From contig JAJDWF010000103.1 in the NCBI GenBank assembly GCA_022825745.1, forward strand, positions 1 to 51,463: a stretch of DNA of 51,463 nucleotides, in the 5' to 3' direction. Both the position numbers and the translations under genes were made by a program. Source of the stretch: Dehalococcoidia bacterium (lineage in GTDB: Bacteria; Chloroflexota; Dehalococcoidia; Lucifugimonadales; UBA3495). Every line of letters begins with the position of its first letter. Within the stretch, counting starts at the first letter, position 1. Below the pieces are notes generated by a model. The model saw only the letters and a list, made by a program, of their open reading frames with translations, made no database searches and was not told the DNA's origin. Below, in pieces: positions 43,116 through 50,774 of the stretch.

Positions 43116-43124
43116 TGGTATAAT
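43116..43124 (+). promoter_or_regulatory. extended -10 promoter for GAPDH
   Basis: TGGTATAAT (TG at 43116-43117, TATAAT 43119-43124), a perfect extended -10 with no clear -35 box. It lies 77 bp upstream of the GAPDH ATG. Confidence 0.6.
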
Positions 43125-43201
43125 CGCCACCGCCAGGCGCGCTGCGTCTCGCCTGTCCACTACCAATTGGCCATTACTGAACTGACGGGAGGCACACCGA
43201 G

Positions 43202-44212
43202 ATGGCGACGCGCATCGGTATCAACGGCTTTGGCCGCATTGGGCGGCTGGTGGCACGCGCGGCCCTTTCCGACACTTACCAGGACCGGCTGGACCTGGTG
43301 GCGGTCAACGGCACGGGCGACACCGATACCGCCGCTCACCTGTTCAAGTACGACAGCACCTACGGCCCCTACGCGGGAACCGTGGGAACCGACAACGGCA
43401 ACCTGGTTTTTGACGGCAAAACCGTCCGCAAATTCCAGCAGCCCGACCCGGCCAACATTCCCTGGTCGGAGATGGACGTTGACATTGTGGTGGAATGCAC
43501 CGGGGTTTTCACCGACGCCGCCAAAGCCGGCGCGCACATTGACAGCGGCGGTGCCAAGAAGGTGATCATCTCGGCGCCGGCCCGGGGCGCAGACGCGACC
43601 ATCGTGCTGGGCGTCAACGACGAGGTGTACCAGGGCGACGAGCATCGCATCATTTCCAACGCTTCCTGCACCACCAACTGCTTCGCGCCCATGGTGAAAG
43701 TGCTGCACGACGCGTTCGGCATCGAGCGCGGGCTGATGTCCACAATCCACGCCTACACCAACGACCAGAGCATCCTGGACCGCAACCATCGGGACCTGCG
43801 CCGCGCGCGCGCCGCCGCCCAGAACATCGTGCCCACCAGCACCGGGGCGGCCCGCTCCGTGGGCGTGGTGCTACCTGAATTGGAGGGCAAGCTGCACGGC
43901 ATCGCCTATCGAATCCCCACTTCCGTGGGATCCGTGACCGACTTCGTGGCCGACCTGAAGCAGAACGTGACCAAGGATGACATCAACGCCGCGTTCAAGA
44001 CGGCGGCGGACGGTTCCCTGAAGGGCATCCTGGAATACACGGAAGACCCCATCGTCAGTTCCGATATTCGCGGCAACACCCACAGCTGCATTTTCGACGG
44101 GTTGAGCACCATGGTGCTGGACGACAATATGGTCAAGGTGATGGGTTGGTACGACAACGAGTGGGGTTATTCCTGCCGCACCGCCGACCTGTGCTGCATG
44201 GTGGGCGGATAG
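43202..44212 (+). CDS. gap: glyceraldehyde-3-phosphate dehydrogenase
   Basis: 336 residues. A Rossmann NAD(P) site (GINGFGRIGR), the catalytic SNASCTTNC with Cys156, the phosphate-binding region GAARSVGVVLPE and the C-terminal GWYDNEWGYSCR identify type I GAPDH. The residue after Asn36, normally Asp in NAD-specific enzymes (VND), is Gly (AVNGTGDTDT). This, with Ser in GAARSVG, suggests relaxed or NADP preference. The enzyme could work in glycolysis or gluconeogenesis. It has its own extended -10 promoter. Confidence 0.97.
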   Translation: MATRIGINGFGRIGRLVARAALSDTYQDRLDLVAVNGTGDTDTAAHLFKYDSTYGPYAGTVGTDNGNLVFDGKTVRKFQQPDPANIPWSEMDVDIVVECTGVFTDAAKAGAHIDSGGAKKVIISAPARGADATIVLGVNDEVYQGDEHRIISNASCTTNCFAPMVKVLHDAFGIERGLMSTIHAYTNDQSILDRNHRDLRRARAAAQNIVPTSTGAARSVGVVLPELEGKLHGIAYRIPTSVGSVTDFVADLKQNVTKDDINAAFKTAADGSLKGILEYTEDPIVSSDIRGNTHSCIFDGLSTMVLDDNMVKVMGWYDNEWGYSCRTADLCCMVGG

Positions 44213-44236
44213 GCCGTACCGTCCGGGGTAATCGTA

Positions 44237-47200
44237 TTGAACGCGCTCCGGTCCCGCATACCTGGCCCCCTGCGTCATTTGTGGGGGGCTAATTTTTTGC
44301 TGGTGGCGCTGCTGGCGGTTGCGTTGGCGTTGCGCCTGTACGGGATCGACTGGGATGACGGCCACGGTTTCCATCCCGACGAGCGGTCGTTCTACATGCG
44401 GGCCGGCGATATGCTGTGCCTGCTCACGGCCGGGCTGGACACCGACGGTCCCTATTGCTCGGCGGCGCACCTGCGCTCCCTGCTGGCCGGCGACCAATTC
44501 CACGGGATCGAGCCGGGGCTGCCCGATCTGGGAACCGCGCTGTCCGCCGAGCGCAGCCCGCTGAATCCCCGCTGGTTCCCCCTGGGCAGCGCGCTGATCT
44601 ACGCTCTCGTCCTGCTGCGTACTTTGCTGGAGCCGTTCGTAGATTGGGGCGTAATAGAGCTTAGGTTCGCGGGGCGCACGCTGGCGGCGCTGGCCGACGT
44701 TGGATCCGTTTGGCTGCTTTACCTTATTGGCCGGCGCATGTACGGGAAATGGACGGGCATCCTGGCCGCCGCACTGACCACTTTCGCCGTCATTCACATC
44801 CAGCACGCCCACTTTTACCGGCCCGAGCCGTTCACCGTGTTGGCGTCGCTGTCTGCGTTGTGGGCGATGTTGCGGTTCGTAGATTCCGGGCGCGCCAGGG
44901 ACGGCGTGTTGCTGGGGGTGCTGGTGGGGCTGGCGATGGCGCCCAAGGTGTCGGTCGCGCCGATCCTGGCGCCCCTTGTGCTCACGTTCCTGTGGGTTGC
45001 CAAGGATCGCGCGCAACGAGAGTGGACGCAACTGAAGCCGGCTGACATCGCGCGTGTTGTCCCGGTGACCGCGCTGGCCGGCGTGGCGGCCCTGGCGACC
45101 TTTTTCATCACCACGCCCTACGCTTTCCTGGACTTCGCCAATTTCATCGGCGACATACGCGAGCAGGCTGGCATGGCCGGGGAGGCCGGCCGGTTCCCGT
45201 TCACATGGCAATATGCCGACACGCCGGCTTTCCTGTACCAGATTCGTCAAACGGCGGTTTGGGGACTTGGGCTGCCGCTGGGCATTGCCGTGTGGGTGGC
45301 GGTGCCCGTCACGGCATGGTTAGCTTGGCGCGGCGGCGTCAGCCAACGCTACGATCTGCTGCTGCTGGCGTGGGCGGTGCCCGCTTTTGTGTTCCTGGAG
45401 CTATTCGAGGTCAAGTTCCTGCGCTACGTGTTTCCGCTGATGCCGTTCTACATCCTGATGGCGGCGCGGATGCTGGTGGCTTTTGTGGTTTGGGGCCGGA
45501 GCCGTCAATGGCCGGTCGCTAGGGTCGCCGAACCTGCGCCCGACGACGCGCCGTTCTCGGAGGAGTGGCACGCCACGCCGCCCACCGTGGGCGACGATCT
45601 GATCTTCGACGAACCGCTGTTTGGCGACGATCCGTTCCCAGACGCGCCGTTTTCGGAGGAGTGGCACGCTACGCCGCCGCTGGCCGGCGCAACGGTCGCT
45701 GCGAATGCAGCGCGGCAATCCTCCGCACCTGTCATCGCGAGCGCAGCGTGGCAATCCCGTTGGAATGCAGTTGGTTCTCGCATCAACCGCTATGCCTATG
45801 CCGTCAGCGTCGCTACCGTCGGCATCGTCTTGGTGGCGACGGTCCTCTACGCCATCGCGTTCGTCGGCGTCTATGGCCGCACTCACACTGCCGTTGCCGC
45901 CTCGGACTGGATTAACGACAACGTTCCCCGCAATGCGTCCATCATCAACGGCGGTTCCTACTGGGACGAGCAGATACCCAACCTGCGCGGTTACGACGTC
46001 TGGACGTTCCCCGCCTATCACCCCGACCGGGATCTCGACAAAATCCCCGAACTGATCGAACGGCTGGCCGACGCCCACTACGTGGTCTTCTACTCCAACC
46101 GCGCCTATGGTTCGGTAGCGCGCCTGCCCGATGAGTACCCGCAGAGTTCCGCGTTCTACCGCCTGTTGTTCTCGGGAGATCTGGGCTATCAGCTAGTGCG
46201 GGCCTTTACGTCATACCCGACGCTGGCCGGCGTGCAACTGCGGGACGATCCCTATGGCCGGGCCGGGCTGGTAATGCCGCCCATCGCGCCGGACGGCAAC
46301 GACGGGCAGCCGGACGGCATCGTAATCAACCTGGGGTACGCCGACGAAAACGTTATCGGGTACGACCATCCGCAGGTGTTGATTTTCCGCAACGTGGAGC
46401 AACTGGCGGAGCGGCAGATACGGGACCGTATCAACGCGGCAGCAGAGTCCACGGCATCAACCGACGCCCCCCTGATGCTGTCGCCGTCCGCGCTGGAGGC
46501 GCAGCGGTCGGGTGGCACCTGGTCGGAGCTTTTCAACCGGAACGGTTGGGCCAATCGTGTGCCCTGGCTGTCGTGGCTGCTGGTGATCGAGCTGATCTGC
46601 CTGGCTGCCTTCCCGTTTACCTGGTGGTTGATGCGACCGCTGCCCGACCGGGGCGTCCTGTTCGCCCGTGTGCTGGGTTTGCTGCTGGTGTCGTGGGTGG
46701 CCTGGATGCTGGTGAACGTCGGCGTGTTGCGCTTTTCGGCGGGAACCGTGTGGCTGGCGATGCTCGTCGTTGCGATACCGTCCGCCGTTGTCCTCTGGCG
46801 ACAATGGCGACCGATACTTGACTGGCTGCGTGAAAAATGGCGGTTGGTGCTCACTGCTGAGGCGCTGTTCCTGCTGGCCTATCTTGCGTTCATCTTGGTG
46901 CGCGCCGCCAATCCCGACCTGTGGCACCCGTGGCGCGGCGGCGAAAAGCCCATGGAACTGGCCTACTTCACAGCGGTGGCGCGTTCCTCCGTGCTGCCCC
47001 CCTACGATCCCTGGTTCAGCGGTGGCTACCTGAACTACTACTACTGGGGTTATTTCATCCTCTCGGTTCCGGTGCGGCTCACGGGTATCCCGCCGGCCAC
47101 CGCGTTCAATGTTGCCGTGCCCCTGCTGTTTGCGCTGACGGCAGCGGGCGCCGGCTCGCTGGTGTACAACCTGGTAGAGGTCTCGGCTTTCCGGAGAAAG

Positions 47201-48991
47201 CGGGAATCCAGACGACGCATTTCCTTGGCACGGTGGGTTCCCGGCGGAGCGGCCATCGCCGGTGTTGCCGCCGCCGTCATGGCTACGGTGTCGGGCAATC
47301 TCCACGGGGTTGTTCAGCTGGCGGAGATGGCACAAAGGAAGATGCAGGGAATGGCTGCGCCCCTCTCAAGTTTCGATTTCTGGCGCAGTAGCCGGGCGAT
47401 ACCGGAAACCCCGGAATTTGAGCCATCGCGGCTTACTCCCTGGCTGGAAGCGGACAATTTCGTCGAAACGGGATTTCACATCACCGAGTTTCCGTTCTTC
47501 ACTTTCCTCTTCGCCGACCTCCATGCGCACATGATGACCATGCCCTTCGCCCTCCTGGCGTTGACGTTGGGGTTCGCCGTGCTGGTTGGCCTGAACCGGG
47601 CATCATTGCGCGCCCCATGGCCCTGGGCTGCCGTCTTGGTACTCGCCCTGGCGGTGGGCAGCCTGTGGGCGATTAATTCGTGGGAGTACCCGGCCTACGC
47701 TCTGCTGATGCTCGGGTGCGTAGCCGGGGCCGCGTGGATGATGCCGGGCCGGATCAGGACGCGCCTGGCGGTTGCAGCGGCGTTGAGCCTGTTGGCCCTG
47801 GCGGTGAGTTACGTTGCTTTCCTGCCATTCCATGCGGCGACGGAGACGTTCGGCACGGGTATCGAACCCACTCTTTGGCGCACTCCAATATCCAACTATC
47901 TGCTGATTCATGCTTTGCCGCTGATCGCGGCTGCGTGCCTGTTGTCCGCCACGCTGCCCCGCGCCATCGCTCCGGTGCTGGCGCGCGCAAAAGGGCAACG
48001 ATCCCTAGAGGCTCTGGACCAGTGGCTGCTGGTCGGCGTGGCCGTGGGCCTGCTCCTGGCCGGCTACTTCTGGGCGGCCGGGTTTATCACCGTCGGATTC
48101 CTCACCATCGCGCTCACGCTGACGGCGTGGGCGCTGGTGGCCTCCCTAGCGTCCGAAGAATATCCGGAGCGGCGCGCCGACCTGATGGCGCTGGCGATGC
48201 TGGCGATGGCCCTCGCTATCGGCATTGGTGTTGACCTCGTCCGCGTTGAGGGCGACATCGCGCGCATGAACACGCTGTTCAAGTATTATCTGGTGGCGTG
48301 GCTGTTGTTCGCAGCGTCCGGCGCTTACGGGCTGTGGCGAGGCTGGACGGCCGCCGCCACGGGCGGCAGATTCGTGCGCAACGCGCTCCGGGGAGTAGCG
48401 GCCGGCGTCCTTCTGGCCATCTTTGCCGGAACCCTGGTCTATCCCGCGCTGGCTACCCCGGTTCGCATCGCCGACCGGTTCAACCCTCTGCCGCCGACGC
48501 TGGACGGGACCGCCTGGATGCCGGCCGCCGTGTATCACCCGCCGGACTGGTGCGCCGAAACGCTCCTGGAACCCATCGAACTCAAATGGGATTACGAGGC
48601 GATTCGCTGGCTTCAGGACAACGTCTCGGGGACGCCGGTGGTGCTGGAAGGGCACGGCATCCAATACTGCTGGAACAGCCGCGTTGCGCAGTACACAGGT
48701 CTGCAGACCGTCCTGGGCTGGCCCTGGCACCAGCAGCAGCAGCGCGGCGACGGCGAAATCGTCCGCCGGCGCGCCCGGGACGTGGAGACCATGTACAACA
48801 CGCCCAGCCACGACCGGGCGCGGGAGTTGCTGGAACGGTATCGCATAAGCTACATCGTCGTCGGGGCTTTGGAACGCGGCTACTACGGCGAGCGGGGAAT
48901 TGCCAAGTTCGATGCTATGGTCGAAAAAGGTTCGTTGACCCTGGCCTACGGCAACGATGGCACGCGCGTCTATCGAGTGCGGGGTAATTGA
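44237..48991 (+). CDS. giant membrane protein: GT39-like glycosyltransferase fused to DUF2298 (Chlor_Arch_YYY)
   Basis: 1584 residues, probably TTG start. The N-terminal half (about 1-720) has a polytopic PMT/ArnT-like fold with the acidic HPDERSFYM loop and multiple hydrophobic helices, typical of polyprenyl-phosphate-sugar-dependent glycosyltransferases. The C-terminal half (about 760-1584) has the Chlor_Arch_YYY domain with the YYYWG motif (LNYYYWGYFILSVP, about residue 932). Residues about 425-510 form an acidic insert with a duplicated DAPFSEEWHATPP and repeat-derived sequence. A second insertion at about 983-995 (AFRRKRESRRR) is also repeat-derived. It probably modifies surface glycans or lipids. 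Confidence 0.85.
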   Translation: MNALRSRIPGPLRHLWGANFLLVALLAVALALRLYGIDWDDGHGFHPDERSFYMRAGDMLCLLTAGLDTDGPYCSAAHLRSLLAGDQFHGIEPGLPDLGTALSAERSPLNPRWFPLGSALIYALVLLRTLLEPFVDWGVIELRFAGRTLAALADVGSVWLLYLIGRRMYGKWTGILAAALTTFAVIHIQHAHFYRPEPFTVLASLSALWAMLRFVDSGRARDGVLLGVLVGLAMAPKVSVAPILAPLVLTFLWVAKDRAQREWTQLKPADIARVVPVTALAGVAALATFFITTPYAFLDFANFIGDIREQAGMAGEAGRFPFTWQYADTPAFLYQIRQTAVWGLGLPLGIAVWVAVPVTAWLAWRGGVSQRYDLLLLAWAVPAFVFLELFEVKFLRYVFPLMPFYILMAARMLVAFVVWGRSRQWPVARVAEPAPDDAPFSEEWHATPPTVGDDLIFDEPLFGDDPFPDAPFSEEWHATPPLAGATVAANAARQSSAPVIASAAWQSRWNAVGSRINRYAYAVSVATVGIVLVATVLYAIAFVGVYGRTHTAVAASDWINDNVPRNASIINGGSYWDEQIPNLRGYDVWTFPAYHPDRDLDKIPELIERLADAHYVVFYSNRAYGSVARLPDEYPQSSAFYRLLFSGDLGYQLVRAFTSYPTLAGVQLRDDPYGRAGLVMPPIAPDGNDGQPDGIVINLGYADENVIGYDHPQVLIFRNVEQLAERQIRDRINAAAESTASTDAPLMLSPSALEAQRSGGTWSELFNRNGWANRVPWLSWLLVIELICLAAFPFTWWLMRPLPDRGVLFARVLGLLLVSWVAWMLVNVGVLRFSAGTVWLAMLVVAIPSAVVLWRQWRPILDWLREKWRLVLTAEALFLLAYLAFILVRAANPDLWHPWRGGEKPMELAYFTAVARSSVLPPYDPWFSGGYLNYYYWGYFILSVPVRLTGIPPATAFNVAVPLLFALTAAGAGSLVYNLVEVSAFRRKRESRRRISLARWVPGGAAIAGVAAAVMATVSGNLHGVVQLAEMAQRKMQGMAAPLSSFDFWRSSRAIPETPEFEPSRLTPWLEADNFVETGFHITEFPFFTFLFADLHAHMMTMPFALLALTLGFAVLVGLNRASLRAPWPWAAVLVLALAVGSLWAINSWEYPAYALLMLGCVAGAAWMMPGRIRTRLAVAAALSLLALAVSYVAFLPFHAATETFGTGIEPTLWRTPISNYLLIHALPLIAAACLLSATLPRAIAPVLARAKGQRSLEALDQWLLVGVAVGLLLAGYFWAAGFITVGFLTIALTLTAWALVASLASEEYPERRADLMALAMLAMALAIGIGVDLVRVEGDIARMNTLFKYYLVAWLLFAASGAYGLWRGWTAAATGGRFVRNALRGVAAGVLLAIFAGTLVYPALATPVRIADRFNPLPPTLDGTAWMPAAVYHPPDWCAETLLEPIELKWDYEAIRWLQDNVSGTPVVLEGHGIQYCWNSRVAQYTGLQTVLGWPWHQQQQRGDGEIVRRRARDVETMYNTPSHDRARELLERYRISYIVVGALERGYYGERGIAKFDAMVEKGSLTLAYGNDGTRVYRVRGN
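45545..45678 (+). repeat. 96-bp-spaced coding direct repeats
   Basis: GACGCGCCGTTCTCGGAGGA (45545) and GACGCGCCGTTTTCGGAGGA (45641) start two copies that both encode DAPFSEEWHATPP within the giant membrane protein. It is a recent partial duplication. Confidence 0.8.
45697..45759 (+). repeat. two R2-type repeats inside a coding sequence
   Basis: GCTGCGAATGCAGCGCGGCA with ATCC (about 45699-45722) and GTCATCGCGAGCGCAGCGTG with GCAATCC (45731-45757). They are in-frame and are translated as NAARQSS and ASAAWQSR. They sit in the hydrophilic insert of the DUF2298 protein. Confidence 0.75.
47186..47212 (+). repeat. R1-type repeat inside a coding sequence
   Basis: CTTTCCGGAGAAAGCGGGAA with TCCAGAC, in frame in the DUF2298 protein, is translated as FRRKRESR. 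It shares GCGGGAATCCAG with the R1 copy at 11652-11690. Confidence 0.7.
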
Positions 48992-48996
48992 CCGTT

Positions 48997-49025
48997 TTGA
49001 CCGGCCCCAACCCTTACCCTATAAT
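48997..49025 (+). promoter_or_regulatory. strong promoter for the Gfo/Idh/MocA gene
   Basis: TTGACC (48997-49002), a 17-bp spacer and a perfect TATAAT (49020-49025). It begins 5 bp after the previous stop codon and 80 bp before the GTG start. Confidence 0.75.
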
Positions 49026-49076
49026 CGCGTTCGCTGCGCCGTTGCTGACAACCCTGCCGGCGCTGGAGGTACAACT

Positions 49077-50111
49077 GTGGCAATCGAATCCGTCCGCGTC
49101 GGCCTGATCGGCGCCGGCCGCAACACCCGAGACCGGCACATTCCCGGCTTCAACGACACTCCCGGCGTTGAGATTGGCGCCGTGGCCAACCGTTCCCGCG
49201 AGTCCGGTCAGCGCGTCGCCGACGCCTTCAACATCCCCACCGTCTATGACAGCTGGGAAGAACTGCTGGAGGACGAGAGTCTGGACGCGGTTTGCATCGG
49301 CACCTGGCCGTATATGCACCGCACGCTGACCACTGCCGCCCTGGCCGCCGGCAAGCACGTCCTCTGCGAAGCGCGCATGGCCATGAACGCCGCCGAGGCC
49401 CACGAGATGCTGGCCGTGTCGCAGCAGGCTCCCGGGCTGGTGGCCCAGATTGTGCCGTCACCCATGAGTTTCGGCATTGACGACCTGCTCATCCGCCTGA
49501 TATCCGAGGGATTCCTGGGCGAGTTGGTATCGGTGGACGTGCAATCCCAGACCGGCTTTGCCGACCGTGATTCCACCATGCACTGGCGGCAGGACCGTGA
49601 CCTCAGCGGGTTCAACATCCTGAACATGGGCATATGGTACGAGGCGATGATCCGCTGGGTGGGTCGGGCCACCCAGGTGATGGCCATGAGCAAAATCTCC
49701 GTGCCCCACCGCAGGGACGACGATGGCAACTGGCGTTCCGTTACCATTCCCGACACGGTGGACATCCTGTGCCGCCTGGCCAACGGCGCCAACGCTCACC
49801 TGCGGTTCAGCGCCTGCGCTGGCCTGTCGCCCGGAAACTCGGTGTGGCTGTACGGCACCGAGGGCACCATCCACGTGGACAACCAGATGAGGGTGTTCGG
49901 CGGCAAGCGCGGCGACCCCGAGTTGCAGGAAATCGCCAACCCGCCGGAAAGCCGCTACTCGTGGTCGGTCGAGCAGGAATTCATCGCGTCCATCCGCGAC
50001 GGCGCGCCCGTGCTGCGCACCCCGTTCAACATCGGCGTCCACTACATGGAGTGGACCGAAGCCGTAACCGTCAGCGCCCAAACCGGGGAGGCGGTGCATT
50101 TGCCGCTGTAG
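49077..50111 (+). CDS. Gfo/Idh/MocA family oxidoreductase
   Basis: 344 residues from GTG 49077 (GGAGG at 49065-49069). An N-terminal Rossmann NAD(P) fold (RVGLIGAGRNTRDRHIPGF, VANRSRESGQRVADAF, CIGTWPYMHRTLTTAALAAG) with KHVLCEARMAM replaces the usual EKP lysine motif by EAR. A C-terminal alpha/beta sheet domain follows (WRQDRDLSGFNILNMGIWYE). The expected Lys in EKP, often catalytic, is replaced by Arg, so activity may be unusual. Substrate probably a sugar or a related polyol. Confidence 0.92.
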   Translation: MAIESVRVGLIGAGRNTRDRHIPGFNDTPGVEIGAVANRSRESGQRVADAFNIPTVYDSWEELLEDESLDAVCIGTWPYMHRTLTTAALAAGKHVLCEARMAMNAAEAHEMLAVSQQAPGLVAQIVPSPMSFGIDDLLIRLISEGFLGELVSVDVQSQTGFADRDSTMHWRQDRDLSGFNILNMGIWYEAMIRWVGRATQVMAMSKISVPHRRDDDGNWRSVTIPDTVDILCRLANGANAHLRFSACAGLSPGNSVWLYGTEGTIHVDNQMRVFGGKRGDPELQEIANPPESRYSWSVEQEFIASIRDGAPVLRTPFNIGVHYMEWTEAVTVSAQTGEAVHLPL

Positions 50112-50138
50112 TCTCCCGGAACCGCGAAAGGAATGGAT

Positions 50139-50172
50139 AGGGGCGACCGTTTGAGTCGCCCCTGCTGTTTTT
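50139..50172 (+). terminator. intrinsic terminator between convergent genes
   Basis: A 9-bp perfect stem (AGGGGCGAC/GTCGCCCCT, 50139-50147 with 50155-50163) has a 7-nt loop and is followed by GCTGTTTTT. It ends the Gfo/Idh/MocA transcript. Confidence 0.8.
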
Positions 50173-50189
50173 CCTCGTGTCTTACTGGG

Positions 50190-50732
50190 TTATCTGTCCA
50201 CCAGGCAGGCGATCACTTGTGGGGCAGCCGTTGCTGCCCGTTCCGACAGTTCGCCGTCATTGAGGGTGACGATGGGGTGCTCGATGATGGCCAGGCCGTA
50301 CTCCGGGTCGCCGCGCATTCGGGACATGGCGTGCGCCTGGCTGATGAACGGACGGGTGGTCAACACGGTTGAGGGGATGCCCACCAGTTCGGTTTCCATT
50401 GCGTCGTGCACACTGCACGCGGTGCAGGACCCTCATTCAGCGGTAGCGTGTATTGCCACGTCGATGCTCTTGGCCGTGCGTTGCAGGTCCTCGATGCGGG
50501 CCGGCCACTGCCAGCCGCCCTTGTTGTGTTCTACCGTGCCGGCGATGTCATAACGCTCGCCGATGATGGCGGCGATGCGTCGCAGCAGGTCTTCCGAGTG
50601 GGGCTTGTTGTTGGCGAACAGCCCGATTACCCTGCCGTCGAGCGTCGCCGGCCGCTGCGCCAGCCGCGCCGGAGCCTGCGGCCCGTCGTCGCGGGGGTCC
50701 ATTGTGATGATTGAGGCGCCGTTTGTGGTCAT
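50190..50732 (-). CDS. UGSC-family selenoprotein with in-frame UGA
   Basis: Reading UGA 50433-50435 as selenocysteine joins two frames into a 180-residue protein from the ATG at 50732 (AGGAGG Shine-Dalgarno). Sec100 is in AIHATAE-U-GSCTACSVHDAME, exactly the U-G-S-C motif that defines the UGSC family, which was described from marine metagenomes. The N-terminal part (RVIGLFANNKPHSEDLLRRI) is a short sheet-helix unit, and downstream residues (TELVGIPSTVLTTRPFISQA) continue the family pattern. A SECIS-like hairpin follows the UGA. Function is unknown; a thiol- or selenol-dependent redox or reductive step is likely. A related upstream gene ends 42 bp before it. Confidence 0.9.
50405..50419 (-). 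promoter_or_regulatory. candidate bacterial SECIS element of the UGSC gene
   Basis: In the mRNA a 6-bp perfect stem CGUGCA/UGCACG encloses a GUG loop. Nineteen nucleotides separate the UGA from the apical loop, within the bacterial range (16-37 nt), with G as the first loop base. Loop size 3 is at the lower end. Confidence 0.65.
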
Positions 50733-50774
50733 TGGATAACCTCCTTTTGTCTCTCCAAGTCCTGTGGTAATAGG

